From Pseudomonas sp. NCCP-436 (GTDB lineage: Bacteria; Pseudomonadota; Gammaproteobacteria; Pseudomonadales; Pseudomonadaceae), in the NCBI RefSeq assembly GCF_019656335.1, contig NZ_BPLZ01000003.1, positions 248,001 through 312,000 on the forward strand: a DNA stretch of 64,000 nucleotides. The letters run 5' to 3'. Each line of letters opens with the position of its first letter. Position 1 is the stretch's first letter. Shown one piece after another: positions 1-8,915 of this stretch. The notes below the pieces were generated by a model. It was not told the origin of the DNA. It was given only the letters and a program-made list of their open reading frames with translations, and searched no databases. A program made the position numbers and the translations under genes.

Positions 1-2
1 TG

Positions 3-239
3 GCGGCACTCACCGCTCTGAAATGCCCGCAGGAACTTAAGGGCCACGTGCGTGGCGCACTGAACAACGGCTGCACGGTGGAGGAAATCCGCGAGACCCT
101 GCTGCACTGCGCGGTCTACGCCGGCGTGCCAGCCTGTATCGACGCCTTCCGTGCCGCTCAGGAAGTGATCGAGGACTACCAGCGAGCAACGCCGACTAGA
201 TCCAGCCCCCCCACTGTAGCAGCAGCAGACCGAGGTTGA
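3..239 (+). CDS. carboxymuconolactone decarboxylase family protein, C-terminal part
   Basis: Only the last 78 codons are in the window; the reading frame is open from base 3 and the start lies upstream. The visible part has the CMD/AhpD-fold signature: a helix with HVRGALNNG, then EEIRETLLH and a CAVYAGVPACIDAF stretch, as in PcaC-type 4-carboxymuconolactone decarboxylases and their many uncharacterised relatives. The cysteines at the CAVYAGVPAC segment are not the CxxC of AhpD, so a decarboxylase-like or unknown role is more likely than a peroxidase role. The last 44 bases overlap the 3' end of the convergent AEC transporter gene. The exact substrate cannot be told. Confidence 0.8.
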   Translation, partial: AALTALKCPQELKGHVRGALNNGCTVEEIRETLLHCAVYAGVPACIDAFRAAQEVIEDYQRATPTRSSPPTVAAADRG

Positions 240-1137
240 TGCTGACCACCGCTGCCAGGGTGGTGATGACAATGATCGATGCCGCCAACTCGTGATTGGC
301 CCCCACTGCCCGGGCCATAACGAAGCTGGCCGCCGCCGTGGGACTGGCGAAGTAGAGGAAAAGGATTGCCAGATCGGCATCGCGAAAGCCCCACAGCCAG
401 GCACCCAGGGTGGCGAGCAGCGGCAACCAGAGCATCTTCATCAGGCTTGAGCTGATGGCCATCTCACTGCTGCGACGCAGGGCACTCAGACTCAAGGTGC
501 CACCAATGCAGATCAGCGCGAGCGGCAGGGTCATCTGCGCAAAATACTCGGCGGAGGTCATCAGCCAGGCCGGCAGGTCAATCCGCCAGTAGGCAAAGGG
601 AATGGCTGCCAGCACGCCGATGATCAGCGGATTGCCGGCAATGCTGCGGACAATCGCCCGCACGCCGGTTTTGGCACCTGGGCTATGCAACGCCAGCACC
701 ACGGCCGACAAGGCGTTGTAGCAGAGGATCACCAGCGCCGCGAGCAACGAGCCTAGCGACAGACCGTAATCACCATACAGGCTGGTAGCCAGGGCCAGCC
801 CGACGATACCGTTGTTGCCACGAAAGGCGCCCTGAGTGTAGACCCCGCGGTCGGCGAACGGCACCCGCCACACAGCCCAACCCCAGGCCAGAAAAAAGCA
901 GACCACAGTGGCGAGAAAGAAGTAGACGAACAGCTCCGGCTTCATCGCCGCATCCAGATCCGCCTTGACCACGCCAAGAAACATAAGCGTCGGCATGGTG
1001 CCGCGAAATACCAGGCTCGAAGCGGTATCAATGAAGGACTGATCTATCCAGTGCAGACGCCTGAGCGCCACACCGAGAAACAGCATGGCAAAGACAGGAG
1101 CAGTGATGGCAAGGGTTTGCGCAGCAACGACGAACAT
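196..1137 (-). CDS. AEC family transporter (auxin efflux carrier-like permease)
   Basis: A 313-residue inner-membrane protein with about ten hydrophobic segments and the even hydrophobic pattern of the AEC family (Mem_trans). Typical stretches are AMLFLGVALRRL near the N-terminus, FRGNNGIVGLALA in the middle and a C-terminal hydrophobic hairpin. Members move small organic acids or malate-like anions; the substrate is not predictable here. I place the start at the ATG at 1137 because it begins directly before the first membrane helix; an upstream GTG at 1167 would add ten residues. It is convergent with the decarboxylase-like gene, overlapping its end, and lies downstream of roxR on the same strand. 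Confidence 0.85.
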   Translation of the reverse strand: MFVVAAQTLAITAPVFAMLFLGVALRRLHWIDQSFIDTASSLVFRGTMPTLMFLGVVKADLDAAMKPELFVYFFLATVVCFFLAWGWAVWRVPFADRGVYTQGAFRGNNGIVGLALATSLYGDYGLSLGSLLAALVILCYNALSAVVLALHSPGAKTGVRAIVRSIAGNPLIIGVLAAIPFAYWRIDLPAWLMTSAEYFAQMTLPLALICIGGTLSLSALRRSSEMAISSSLMKMLWLPLLATLGAWLWGFRDADLAILFLYFASPTAAASFVMARAVGANHELAASIIVITTLAAVVSINLGLLLLQWGGWI

Positions 1138-1217
1138 GACGGCGACCAGGCAAGAGGCGGTCGGCACATGTTAGCTGGCTAAGCATCAGCCCGTCACGAA
1201 ACAACGCCAGGGCGGCC

Positions 1218-1778
1218 TTAGCGGCGTACCGGACGTTTTTGCAACTTGCGCTGCAGGGTGCGCCGGTGCATGCCCAGAGCCCGCGCAGTTGCGGAAATAT
1301 TGCCCTCGTGCTCGGCCAGCACACGCTGGATGTGCTCCCACTGCAGGCGATCCACCGACATCGGGTTCTCCGGTACCAGGTTCTCCAGATCGGCATGCTC
1401 GGAAAGCAGCGCAGTCAGCACATCGTCAGCATCGGCCGGCTTGCACAGGTAGTTGGTGGCGCCACGCTTAATGGCCTCTACCGCCGTGGCGATGCTGGAG
1501 TAGCCGGTAAGGATGACCACGCGCATCTCGGCATCCAGCTCCAGCAGTTTGGGTAGCAATACCAGGCCGGAGTCACCCTCCATCTTCAGGTCGACAACCG
1601 CATAATCCGGCAGATCCTCGCGGGCCAGCGCCAACCCCTCGTCGGCACTGGAGGCGGTGGACACACGCAAGCCACGGCGACTCATGGCTCGAGCCATGAC
1701 CCGGGTAAAGGTGGGATCGTCATCCACCAGCAACAGGTGGGGCTGCTCTTCGCCTTCGAACAAAGATTCTTCGCTCAT
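1218..1778 (-). CDS. roxR: RoxR response regulator (RegA/ActR/PrrA family)
   Basis: A 186-residue response regulator. The receiver domain occupies residues 14-125, with acidic residues at 19-21, phospho-acceptor Asp63 in VVDLKMEGDSG and Lys113 in CKPAD. After a short linker comes a Fis-type helix-turn-helix (about 145-182) with the ISATARALGMHRRTLQRKL motif typical of RegA/RoxR. It should control genes for respiratory chain components and cyanide-insensitive respiration, by analogy with RoxR and PrrA. The ATG at 1778 lies 13 bases after the roxS stop, so the two are one operon. A longer reading to 1811 would overlap roxS and is less likely. Confidence 0.93.
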   Translation of the reverse strand: MSEESLFEGEEQPHLLLVDDDPTFTRVMARAMSRRGLRVSTASSADEGLALAREDLPDYAVVDLKMEGDSGLVLLPKLLELDAEMRVVILTGYSSIATAVEAIKRGATNYLCKPADADDVLTALLSEHADLENLVPENPMSVDRLQWEHIQRVLAEHEGNISATARALGMHRRTLQRKLQKRPVRR

Positions 1779-1791
1779 GCTGGGTTTCCTG

Positions 1792-3045
1792 TCAGGCCAC
1801 GCCGTAGGCACGCGGCAACTTTAGTTCGGTGAGGGTGCCGCCTTCCTCGTGGTTATACAACTTAACCGTACCACCGGCGCGCGTCACACTGGCCTGGCTG
1901 AGGAACAGGCCCAGGCCGAATCCCTTGCCCTTGGTGGTGAAAAACGGCCGGCCCAGTTGCTCGGCAATCGCCAGCGGCACGCCCGGGCCGTGGTCACGAA
2001 TGCTCAGACGCAGCCACTGGTGATCCCAGTCCAGGCAGATATCAAGCTTGTCCGGACAGGCATCGGCGGCGTTATTGAGCAGGTTGAGCAGTGCCTGGGT
2101 GAGGTCGGCTGGCGGCATCAGTTTCGGCGGTGTGCCACGGCCCAGGCAGCGATAGCGATAGCTGGCCTCCGGGCGCATCAAATGCCAGCGATTGAGAGTT
2201 GCCTCCAGCCATTCTACGCAGGACTGTTCCACCACCGCCTGGCGGCGATCATTCTCGGCCGCACGAACCAACTGTTGCAGTGTGAACTTGCACAACCGCA
2301 CCTGCTCCTGCAACAGGGCCAGATCGTCCTGCAACGCCGGTTTGCCCTGGTATTCCTGACGCAACTCCTTGAGCAGCACGCTCATGGTGCCCAGGGGCGT
2401 GCCCAGTTCGTGAGCGGCCCCCGCCGCCTGGGTAGCCACAGCCAGCAGTTGCTGGTCGCGCAGACTTTCCTCGCGGCGCTCGGCACGCAACTCATCCTGG
2501 CGACGCAGTTCCTCGGCCATCTTGGCGACAAAGAAAGTAATCAGCGCCGCTGCCAGGGCAAAGCTCAGCCACATGCCGTAAATCAGCAGGCTCTCGCGCG
2601 CAGCCGGCAGCTCCAACGGATGAGTCCACACCAACAGCAGGGTGTAACCCGCCAAGGCCAACCCGGCGAGGACGATGGTGAACATCCACGGCAGGGTCGC
2701 CGCTGCAATGGTCAGCGGTACCAGATAGTACGAGACGAAGGGGTTGGTCGAACCGCCGGAGTAATACAGCAGCACACTGTGAATCACCAGATCACAGGCC
2801 AGCTGAGCGGCATATTCCAGCTCGGTTACTGGCCAGGGGCCGCGCAGTCGCAGTGCGGTTGCCAGACATAGCGCCAGGGAAACAGCCAGGGTGATGGATA
2901 ACGGCAGCCATGGCAACGGCACCAGCCCGGACTTATAGGCAAGCCCGACGGAACCGGCCTGAGCGGCCAGAACGAGCATACGGATCAGGATAAGCCGCCA
3001 CAGGTTCTGGCGGCTGGCAGAAAGTAGTTGCACCGGCTCGAGCAT
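1792..3045 (-). CDS. roxS: RoxS redox-sensing histidine kinase (RegB/PrrB family)
   Basis: A 417-residue membrane sensor kinase. About six hydrophobic segments fill residues 15-175. The GGxxNPF quinone-binding motif of RegB/PrrB is present as GGSTNPF at 97-103. The H-box is AAHELGTPLGT with His212, and the ATP-binding domain carries DHGPGVPL and GKGFGLGLFLSQ near 345-380. It should sense the redox state of the quinone pool and phosphorylate RoxR. The redox-active cysteine described in RegB from Rhodobacter is not obvious near the H-box. The start is supported by a GGAGG site five bases upstream on the minus strand. Confidence 0.94.
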   Translation of the reverse strand: MLEPVQLLSASRQNLWRLILIRMLVLAAQAGSVGLAYKSGLVPLPWLPLSITLAVSLALCLATALRLRGPWPVTELEYAAQLACDLVIHSVLLYYSGGSTNPFVSYYLVPLTIAAATLPWMFTIVLAGLALAGYTLLLVWTHPLELPAARESLLIYGMWLSFALAAALITFFVAKMAEELRRQDELRAERREESLRDQQLLAVATQAAGAAHELGTPLGTMSVLLKELRQEYQGKPALQDDLALLQEQVRLCKFTLQQLVRAAENDRRQAVVEQSCVEWLEATLNRWHLMRPEASYRYRCLGRGTPPKLMPPADLTQALLNLLNNAADACPDKLDICLDWDHQWLRLSIRDHGPGVPLAIAEQLGRPFFTTKGKGFGLGLFLSQASVTRAGGTVKLYNHEEGGTLTELKLPRAYGVA

Positions 3046-3229
3046 CGCGCCTCCATTGATTGCGCAGGAGTATAACCAAGGCCCGCGTGACCTTCCGCCG
3101 CTGCGGCAACCGGCCGCACAGCGAAAAGCGGATCCGCTTCAAAAATTCCATCCGCTCTAACCCGAATCACCAGTCAGCTTCGTCTACTCTCGGGAAACGG
3201 CCACACAACCTCATCACAAGGAACCGAAG

Positions 3230-3940
3230 ATGCTAACCCTGTCCCGTATCGCCACCACCCTCGCTCTATCTCTTTCCTGCCTTGCCAGCACCGCAGTGCT
3301 AGCAGAGGCTCCCCGTTACAACCAGATTGCCTTGCGCGCCGAAATCAGTCAGGAAGTGGCGCACGACCTGATGCACGTTACCCTCTATACCGAAGCACAA
3401 AGCAATGACCCGGCCAGGCTGGCGGCAGAAATCACCAGCACCCTGAACCAGAGCCTGGAACAGGTTCGCAAGGTCGACGGCGTGGCCGTCAAGCTGGGCA
3501 GCCGCCACAGCTACCCGGTCTACGACGAAAAGGGACAGAAAATCACCGCCTGGCGCGAGCGTGCCGAGCTGCGTCTGGAAAGCGCCGACTTCACCCGTCT
3601 CTCGGGCCTGACCGGCGAACTGCTGAAGACGCTGAAAATGGCCTCGATGGACTTTAGCGTCGCCGCACCCACCCGCAAGAGCCGTGAAGACGCCATGCTC
3701 AAGGACGCCATCGAGGCCTTCCGTGCCCGCGCCCGCCTTGCTACCGAGGCTCTCGGCGGCTCTGGCTACAAGCTGGTAAGCCTGAATTTGAACGCCGGTG
3801 GCTTCCAACCACCCATGTATGCCTACGCCGCAGCCAAGGGCATGGCCATGATGGAAGCGGCTGCGAGCCCGGAGATCGAAGCCGGAACCAGCCAGGTAAC
3901 GGTCAGCGCCGATGGTGTCATCGAAGTGCAGACACCCTGA
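3230..3940 (+). CDS. SIMPL domain (DUF541) periplasmic protein
   Basis: A 236-residue protein with a clear Sec signal peptide (about 1-25, ending ASTAVLAEA). The rest fits the SIMPL/DUF541 family: an alternating alpha/beta chain with a YNQIALRAEISQEV start, a KVDGVAVKLGSRHSYPVYD stretch and a C-terminal SPEIEAGTSQVTVSADGVIEVQ strand. Function in bacteria is poorly known; members are periplasmic or outer-membrane linked and have been tied to oxidative or envelope stress. It is transcribed divergently from roxSR, sharing a 184-base intergenic region. An aagGAAccgaag segment before the ATG can serve as the ribosome-binding site. Confidence 0.85.
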   Translation: MLTLSRIATTLALSLSCLASTAVLAEAPRYNQIALRAEISQEVAHDLMHVTLYTEAQSNDPARLAAEITSTLNQSLEQVRKVDGVAVKLGSRHSYPVYDEKGQKITAWRERAELRLESADFTRLSGLTGELLKTLKMASMDFSVAAPTRKSREDAMLKDAIEAFRARARLATEALGGSGYKLVSLNLNAGGFQPPMYAYAAAKGMAMMEAAASPEIEAGTSQVTVSADGVIEVQTP

Positions 3941-4164
3941 GTTCGCCCCACCACTGAGCAGTGCCGCTATTGCAAAATAGCAGCATATTGCCATCCGTTG
4001 ACTGCATGATTTGCATAAATGCGACAGTGAATTACAGCGCCGTAGCGCCAGCCGGCTTTCCCGGGGAAACGGGCTTGCACCCGGCACAAGGCCTGCATAG
4101 TTTCGCTGGTGGTCTCCATAAGAGGCTCCTCAAGGATCACAACCACAACAACGATGAGGTCAAG

Positions 4165-5763
4165 ATGCGCAAGAACGCCATTATCCAGGCTTTGCTTACC
4201 GCTGGGCTGATCGCCGGCGCTCCTCTCGCCAGCGCCGCCAACCTGGTGTTCTGCTCCGAAGGCAGTCCGGCCGGTTTCGACCCCGGCCTGTATACCACCG
4301 GCACCGACTTCGATGCGTCGGCGGAAACCATCTTCAACCGCCTGACTCAGTTCGAGCGCGGCGGCACCAAGGTCGAGCCAGGCCTGGCGGAAAGCTGGGA
4401 CGTGTCCGAGGACGGTCTGATCTACACCTTCAAACTGCGCTCCGGGGTGAAGTTCCACACCACCGAGTACTTCAAGCCCAGCCGCGAGTTCAACGCCGAC
4501 GACGTGCTGTTCACCTTCGAACGCATGCTCGACAAGAACCACCCCTTCCGCAAGGCGTACCCCACCGAATTCCCCTACTTCACCGACATGGGCATGGACA
4601 GCAACATCGCCAAGCTGGAGAAGCTGGACGACCATACCGTGCGCTTCACCCTCAACGAAGTGGACGCCGCCTTCGTGCAGAACCTGGCGATGAGCTTTGC
4701 CTCGATCCAGTCCGCCGAATATGCCGACCAGTTGCTCAAGGCCGGCAAGACTGCCGACATCAACCAGAAGCCCGTCGGTACCGGGCCCTTCGTGTTCAGC
4801 CGTTACCAGAAGGACGCGGTGATCCGTTACAAGGGGAACAAGGACTACTGGAAACCGGACGATGTGAAGATCGACAACCTGATCTTCGCCATCAACACGG
4901 ATTCGTCGGTACGCATGCAGAAGCTCAAGGCCGGTGAATGCCACGTGACCCTGTTCCCGCGCCCTGCCGACATCGAGTCGCTGCAGAAGGACGCCAAGCT
5001 GCAGATGCCCGAGCAGGCCGGCTTCAACGTCGGCTACATCGCCTACAACGTCACCCACCCGCCGTTCGACAAGCTGGAAGTGCGCCAGGCGCTGGACATG
5101 GCGGTGAACAAGCAGGCCATTCTCGACGCCGTATACCAGAACGCCGGTCAGCTGGCCGTCAACGGCATGCCGCCGACCCAGTGGTCCTATAACGAGGAGA
5201 TCAAGGACCCGGCCTTCGATCCGGAAAAGGCCAGGGAGCTGCTCAACGCCGCCGGGGTCAAGGAAGGCACCGAAATCACCCTGTGGGCCATGCCGGTGCA
5301 GCGTCCGTACAACCCCAACGCCAAGCAGATCGCCGAAATGCTGCAGGCCGACTGGGCCAAGATCGGCATCAAGGCACGCATCGTCAGCTACGAGTGGGGT
5401 GAGTACCTCAAGCGCGCCAAGGCCGGCGAGCACGATGCCATGCTGATCGGCTGGAGCGGTGACAACGGTGACCCGGACAACTGGCTCGGCACCCTCTATG
5501 GCTGCGATGCGGTGGACGGCAACAACTTCTCCAAGTGGTGCTTCGAGGACTACGACAAACTGGTCAAGGCCGCCAAGCGCACCACCGATGTGGCCGAACG
5601 CACCGAGCTGTACAAGCAGGCACAGGTAATCCTCAAGCGCGAGGTGCCGATCACCCCGCTGGCGCACTCCACCGTGTACCAGCCGATGCGCAAGGAAGTG
5701 CAGGACTTCCGCATCAGCCCATTCGGCATCAACTCCTTCTATGGTGTAAGCATCGGCAAGTGA
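4165..5763 (+). CDS. dppA1: dipeptide ABC transporter substrate-binding protein (first paralogue)
   Basis: A 532-residue periplasmic binding protein of the DppA/OppA family (SBP_bac_5). It has a signal peptide (about 1-23, ending PLASA), then NLVFCSEGSPAGFDPG, the domain signature around NADDVLFTFERMLD, and the ligand-site region GWSGDNGDPDNWL close to the C-terminus. It should bind di- or tripeptides and deliver them to DppBCDF encoded downstream. The ATG at 4165 is chosen because the signal peptide starts there and gaggtcaag precedes it; the open frame upstream to 3961 is not coding-like. It is very similar along its whole length to the copy at 9742-11343, so one arose by duplication. Confidence 0.93.
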   Translation: MRKNAIIQALLTAGLIAGAPLASAANLVFCSEGSPAGFDPGLYTTGTDFDASAETIFNRLTQFERGGTKVEPGLAESWDVSEDGLIYTFKLRSGVKFHTTEYFKPSREFNADDVLFTFERMLDKNHPFRKAYPTEFPYFTDMGMDSNIAKLEKLDDHTVRFTLNEVDAAFVQNLAMSFASIQSAEYADQLLKAGKTADINQKPVGTGPFVFSRYQKDAVIRYKGNKDYWKPDDVKIDNLIFAINTDSSVRMQKLKAGECHVTLFPRPADIESLQKDAKLQMPEQAGFNVGYIAYNVTHPPFDKLEVRQALDMAVNKQAILDAVYQNAGQLAVNGMPPTQWSYNEEIKDPAFDPEKARELLNAAGVKEGTEITLWAMPVQRPYNPNAKQIAEMLQADWAKIGIKARIVSYEWGEYLKRAKAGEHDAMLIGWSGDNGDPDNWLGTLYGCDAVDGNNFSKWCFEDYDKLVKAAKRTTDVAERTELYKQAQVILKREVPITPLAHSTVYQPMRKEVQDFRISPFGINSFYGVSIGK

Positions 5764-5769
5764 TGAAGG

Positions 5770-5793
5770 ACGGCGCACCTCGCGGTGCGCCGT
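5770..5793 (+). terminator. hairpin between dppA1 and dppA2
   Basis: A perfect ten-base-pair stem, ACGGCGCACC against GGTGCGCCGT, with a TCGC tetraloop, followed by only three T residues. It starts seven bases after the dppA1 stop. Such hairpins behind binding-protein genes often cause partial termination or protect the upstream message from 3' decay; the short T-run suggests partial read-through into dppA2. Confidence 0.6.
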
Positions 5794-5815
5794 TTCCACC
5801 TGGATAGGAGTGCCC

Positions 5816-7417
5816 ATGTCTTCCATGCCCGTTAAGCGCGGCAGCCTGCTGTTGATCGCCTTGCTGTGCGCACAGGTGCAGGCGGCGAACGATCTAGTGG
5901 TCTGCACCGAAGCCAGTCCGGAAGGTTTCGATATCGTCCAGTACACCGCGGCGACCACCGCCGACGCCAGCGCGGAAACCCTGTTCGAACGTCTGGTGGA
6001 CTTTGCCCCCGGCAGCACGGAGATCGTTCCTTCACTGGCGCAGAGCTGGGACATCAGCGACGACGGCCTGAACTACACCTTCACCCTGCGCCAGGGCGTG
6101 AAATTTCACGCCAACAAGGACTTCATGCCAAGCCGTGCGTTCAACGCCGATGACGTGCTGTGGAGCTTTAACCGCCAGCTGGATACGGAGCATCCCTGGC
6201 ACAAGCTGTCATTACGTGGTTTTCCCTATGCAGAAGCCATGGGACTGGCGCAGCTGATCGAGCACATCGAAAAGCTCGACGAGCATCGTGTGCGTTTCGT
6301 TCTCAAACATCCGGAGGCGCCCTTCCTGGCCAACCTGGCCATGGGCTTCGCCTCGATCTATTCGGCCGAATACGCCGAGCAGTTGCTGGCCGCCGGCAAA
6401 CCCGAACGGCTGAACAACGCCCCTATCGGCACCGGCCCCTTCGTTTTCGAGCGCTACGCCAAGGACGCCCAGGTACGCTTTCGCGGCAACCCGGAATACT
6501 GGGGCGGCGCACCCGCGATCAAACGCCTGGTGCTGGCCATCACCCCCGAGCCCAACGTGCGCCAGCAACGCCTCAAGGCCGGCGACTGCCAGATCGCCCT
6601 CTACCCGCGGCCAGTGGATATCCCGGCGCTCAAGGCCGAGCCGGAACTGCAAGTGCTGGAGCTGGATTCGCTGCTGACCGCCTATATCGGCATCAATACC
6701 CGTCACCCGCCGCTGGACGACGTACGCGTACGCCAGGCACTGAACCTGGCGTTCGACAAGGCCGCCTACATTCGCGCGCAGTATGGCGAGGGCAATGCCA
6801 CGCCCGCCGTGGCGCCCTACCCGGCCACGCTGTGGGGGCATGACGAGAGACTGCAGGACTGGCCGCACGATCCCGAACGAGCCCGCCAGTTGCTGGCCGA
6901 GGCCGGCCACGCCGACGGTTTCGCCTTGTCGATCTGGACCCGCCCAGGTGGCGGGCCGACCAACCCCAACCCCGGTATCGGCGCGCAGATGCTGCAGGCC
7001 GATCTCGCTGCCATCGGTATCCGCAGCGAAATTCGCGTGTTCGAGTGGGGCGAACTGATCAAGCGCGCCAAGAACGGCGAGCACGACCTGGTGTTCATGG
7101 GCTGGGCCGGCGACAATGGCGACCCTGACAACTTCCTCACCCCCAACCTGTCCTGCGCCGCCGCCGCGAGCGGCGAGAACCAGGCCGGCTGGTGCCACGA
7201 GAAGTTCGACCAACTGATCCGCGAGGCCCGTCGCGTCTCCCGGCCGGATCAGCGCGCCGCGCTGTACCGCCAGGCACTGACAATCTTCCACGCACAGGCC
7301 CCCTGGATTCCGCTGGCCCATCCCAGACAGTTCGTCGTCATGCACAAGGGTGTGGAAGGTTTCCAGTTGAGTCCGATGGGCTCGAACAACTTCGCGCGGG
7401 TGAAACTGGCACAGTAG
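5816..7417 (+). CDS. dppA2: dipeptide ABC transporter substrate-binding protein (second, divergent paralogue)
   Basis: A 533-residue binding protein of the same SBP_bac_5 family with a signal peptide ending AQVQA near residue 23. It keeps the family landmarks (NADDVLWSFNRQLD, GTGPFVFERY, GWAGDNGDPDNFLT) but differs at a large share of positions from the first and third paralogues, and it lacks their WSY motif after the APYPATLW stretch. It probably covers a different peptide set. The ATG at 5816 has AGGAG six bases upstream, better placed than the GTG at 5810. It shares an operon with dppA1, separated by a hairpin, and is convergent with mdpA. Confidence 0.9.
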   Translation: MSSMPVKRGSLLLIALLCAQVQAANDLVVCTEASPEGFDIVQYTAATTADASAETLFERLVDFAPGSTEIVPSLAQSWDISDDGLNYTFTLRQGVKFHANKDFMPSRAFNADDVLWSFNRQLDTEHPWHKLSLRGFPYAEAMGLAQLIEHIEKLDEHRVRFVLKHPEAPFLANLAMGFASIYSAEYAEQLLAAGKPERLNNAPIGTGPFVFERYAKDAQVRFRGNPEYWGGAPAIKRLVLAITPEPNVRQQRLKAGDCQIALYPRPVDIPALKAEPELQVLELDSLLTAYIGINTRHPPLDDVRVRQALNLAFDKAAYIRAQYGEGNATPAVAPYPATLWGHDERLQDWPHDPERARQLLAEAGHADGFALSIWTRPGGGPTNPNPGIGAQMLQADLAAIGIRSEIRVFEWGELIKRAKNGEHDLVFMGWAGDNGDPDNFLTPNLSCAAAASGENQAGWCHEKFDQLIREARRVSRPDQRAALYRQALTIFHAQAPWIPLAHPRQFVVMHKGVEGFQLSPMGSNNFARVKLAQ

Positions 7418-7537
7418 GCCGGCCTGGTGCTTTGCGTGGAAGGGGCATCCATCCCCTCCCGACTTGTCCGTGCGCAACTGAGACCCGCCGTCCCATCGGA
7501 GCGACGCCAGTCACGCAGACAGGTCGGGAGCCTGAGC

Positions 7538-8755
7538 TCAGGCCTGCAGGCCGAACGGATCGTCGATAGAGTGGCTAGGCTGGGTAAACCAGCGCGGCCC
7601 GCTGGCGGTCATGTAGAAGTGATCCTCCAGGCGGATGCCGAACTCGCCCGGCACGCAGATCATCGGCTCGTTGGAGAAGCACATGCCCTCGGCCAGCGGC
7701 GTTTCGTCACCACGCACCAGGTAAGGCCCTTCATGGATGTCCAGGCCGATGCCGTGACCAGTACGGTGCGGCAGGCCCGGCAACTGGTAATCCGGCCCCA
7801 GGCCAGCAGCTTCCAGGCAACGGCGGGCAGCGGCATCGACCGAACTGCAAGGCACGCCAAGCCGCGCCGCCTCGAAGGCGGCCAGTTGCGCCGCCTTCTC
7901 CAGATTCCAGAGGGTGCGCTGGCGTTCGCTCGGCACGCCGAACACATAGCTGCGGGTGATATCCGACTGATATCCGTGAAGCTGGCAGCCGGTATCGATC
8001 AGCACCATGTCGCCGTCCTTGAGCACCTGCGCATGCTTCACCCCATGGGGGAAGGCACTGGCCTCGCCGAACAGCACGATGCAGAAGGTGGAGCCCGGCG
8101 CTCCTACCTTGCGGTGCGCCTGCTGGATGAACTCGGCGACTTCCGTGGTGCTGATACCCTCGCGCAGGATGCTGGCGGCGGCCTTGTGCACTTCCAGGGT
8201 CATGTCCTTGGCACGCTGCATCAGCGCCAACTCGGCGACGGATTTGTGGAAGCGGCAGCAGTCGAGGATGCAGGCAGCATTGACGAAGTCGAAGCTGGAA
8301 CCCAGCCGACGGATGCCGTCGTACATAAAGAAGGCCAGGGACGGGCAGAGACCGATGCGGGCTCCGGCAGCGATGCCCATGCCGACCAGCATGTCCAGCA
8401 GCAAACGGTAGGGGTTCTGATGTTCATGCCAGGTGTGGATAGCCCCGTCCACCTCACGGAAATCACGGACGGTGCCCTCCTCGAAGGCCGGAGCGATGTA
8501 GACCAGTGGGCCAGCAGCAGGCAGCACGGCGCCCACCATGCGTTCGCTCGGGCTCCACTTCACACCTGTGAAGTAGCGCAGGTTGCTGCCGGCGTTCAGG
8601 TAGATGGCCGCGATGCCCTGATCACGCATCAGCTCCTGGGCCCTGGCGATACGGGCCCGATACTCGTCAAGGCCAATGGGCTCCATGCCCACCGCCATGT
8701 TCGACAGACCGGACAGCGCCTGCTCCGACGTCTTGCCGCCAACTCCTACCGTCAT
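7538..8755 (-). CDS. mdpA: M24 family metallopeptidase (Xaa-Pro dipeptidase type), MdpA-like
   Basis: A 405-residue cytoplasmic peptidase. An N-terminal creatinase-like domain (about 25-160) is followed by the pita-bread catalytic domain with the M24 metal ligands: Asp in VLIDTGCQLHGYQSD, His in HRTGHGIGLDIHEGP and the two glutamates in FSNEPMICV and RLEDHFYM. It should hydrolyse imported dipeptides. In P. aeruginosa the equivalent gene sits beside psdR and the dpp genes and is repressed by PsdR. It is transcribed divergently from psdR across a 160-base region with a palindrome. Confidence 0.9.
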   Translation of the reverse strand: MTVGVGGKTSEQALSGLSNMAVGMEPIGLDEYRARIARAQELMRDQGIAAIYLNAGSNLRYFTGVKWSPSERMVGAVLPAAGPLVYIAPAFEEGTVRDFREVDGAIHTWHEHQNPYRLLLDMLVGMGIAAGARIGLCPSLAFFMYDGIRRLGSSFDFVNAACILDCCRFHKSVAELALMQRAKDMTLEVHKAAASILREGISTTEVAEFIQQAHRKVGAPGSTFCIVLFGEASAFPHGVKHAQVLKDGDMVLIDTGCQLHGYQSDITRSYVFGVPSERQRTLWNLEKAAQLAAFEAARLGVPCSSVDAAARRCLEAAGLGPDYQLPGLPHRTGHGIGLDIHEGPYLVRGDETPLAEGMCFSNEPMICVPGEFGIRLEDHFYMTASGPRWFTQPSHSIDDPFGLQA

Positions 8756-8789
8756 GATGCTTCTCTCGGGTTCTGTTATGGCGCGTCAA

Positions 8790-8806
8790 TTTAAGTACGA
8801 CTTAAA
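8790..8806. promoter_or_regulatory. palindrome between mdpA and psdR, candidate PsdR operator
   Basis: TTTAAGT-ACG-ACTTAAA is a perfect seven-base inverted repeat around a three-base spacer. It lies 35 bases upstream of the mdpA start in an AT-rich patch that also holds a second AACTTAA half-site at 8832-8838. A cupin-type HTH repressor is encoded next door, so binding by PsdR is the simplest reading; this is inference from position and symmetry. Confidence 0.55.
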
Positions 8807-8915
8807 ATACCGTCAACACCAATTTTCAGCAGAACTTAATTTTCAACAGAACGACAAGCCTTTCCTGCAATGCGTCGCCCGTTATACTGGTGCTCTCGAA
8901 ACCAGAGCCACGCCA

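Noticed and set aside
3967..6054. A 695-codon open frame on the minus strand across dppA1
   Set aside because: It is the mirror of the GC-rich dppA1 coding frame. The translated sequence is repetitive Val/Gly/Leu/His with no domain, and dppA1 itself is unmistakable. A similar shadow occurs over dppA3 (9697-11433).
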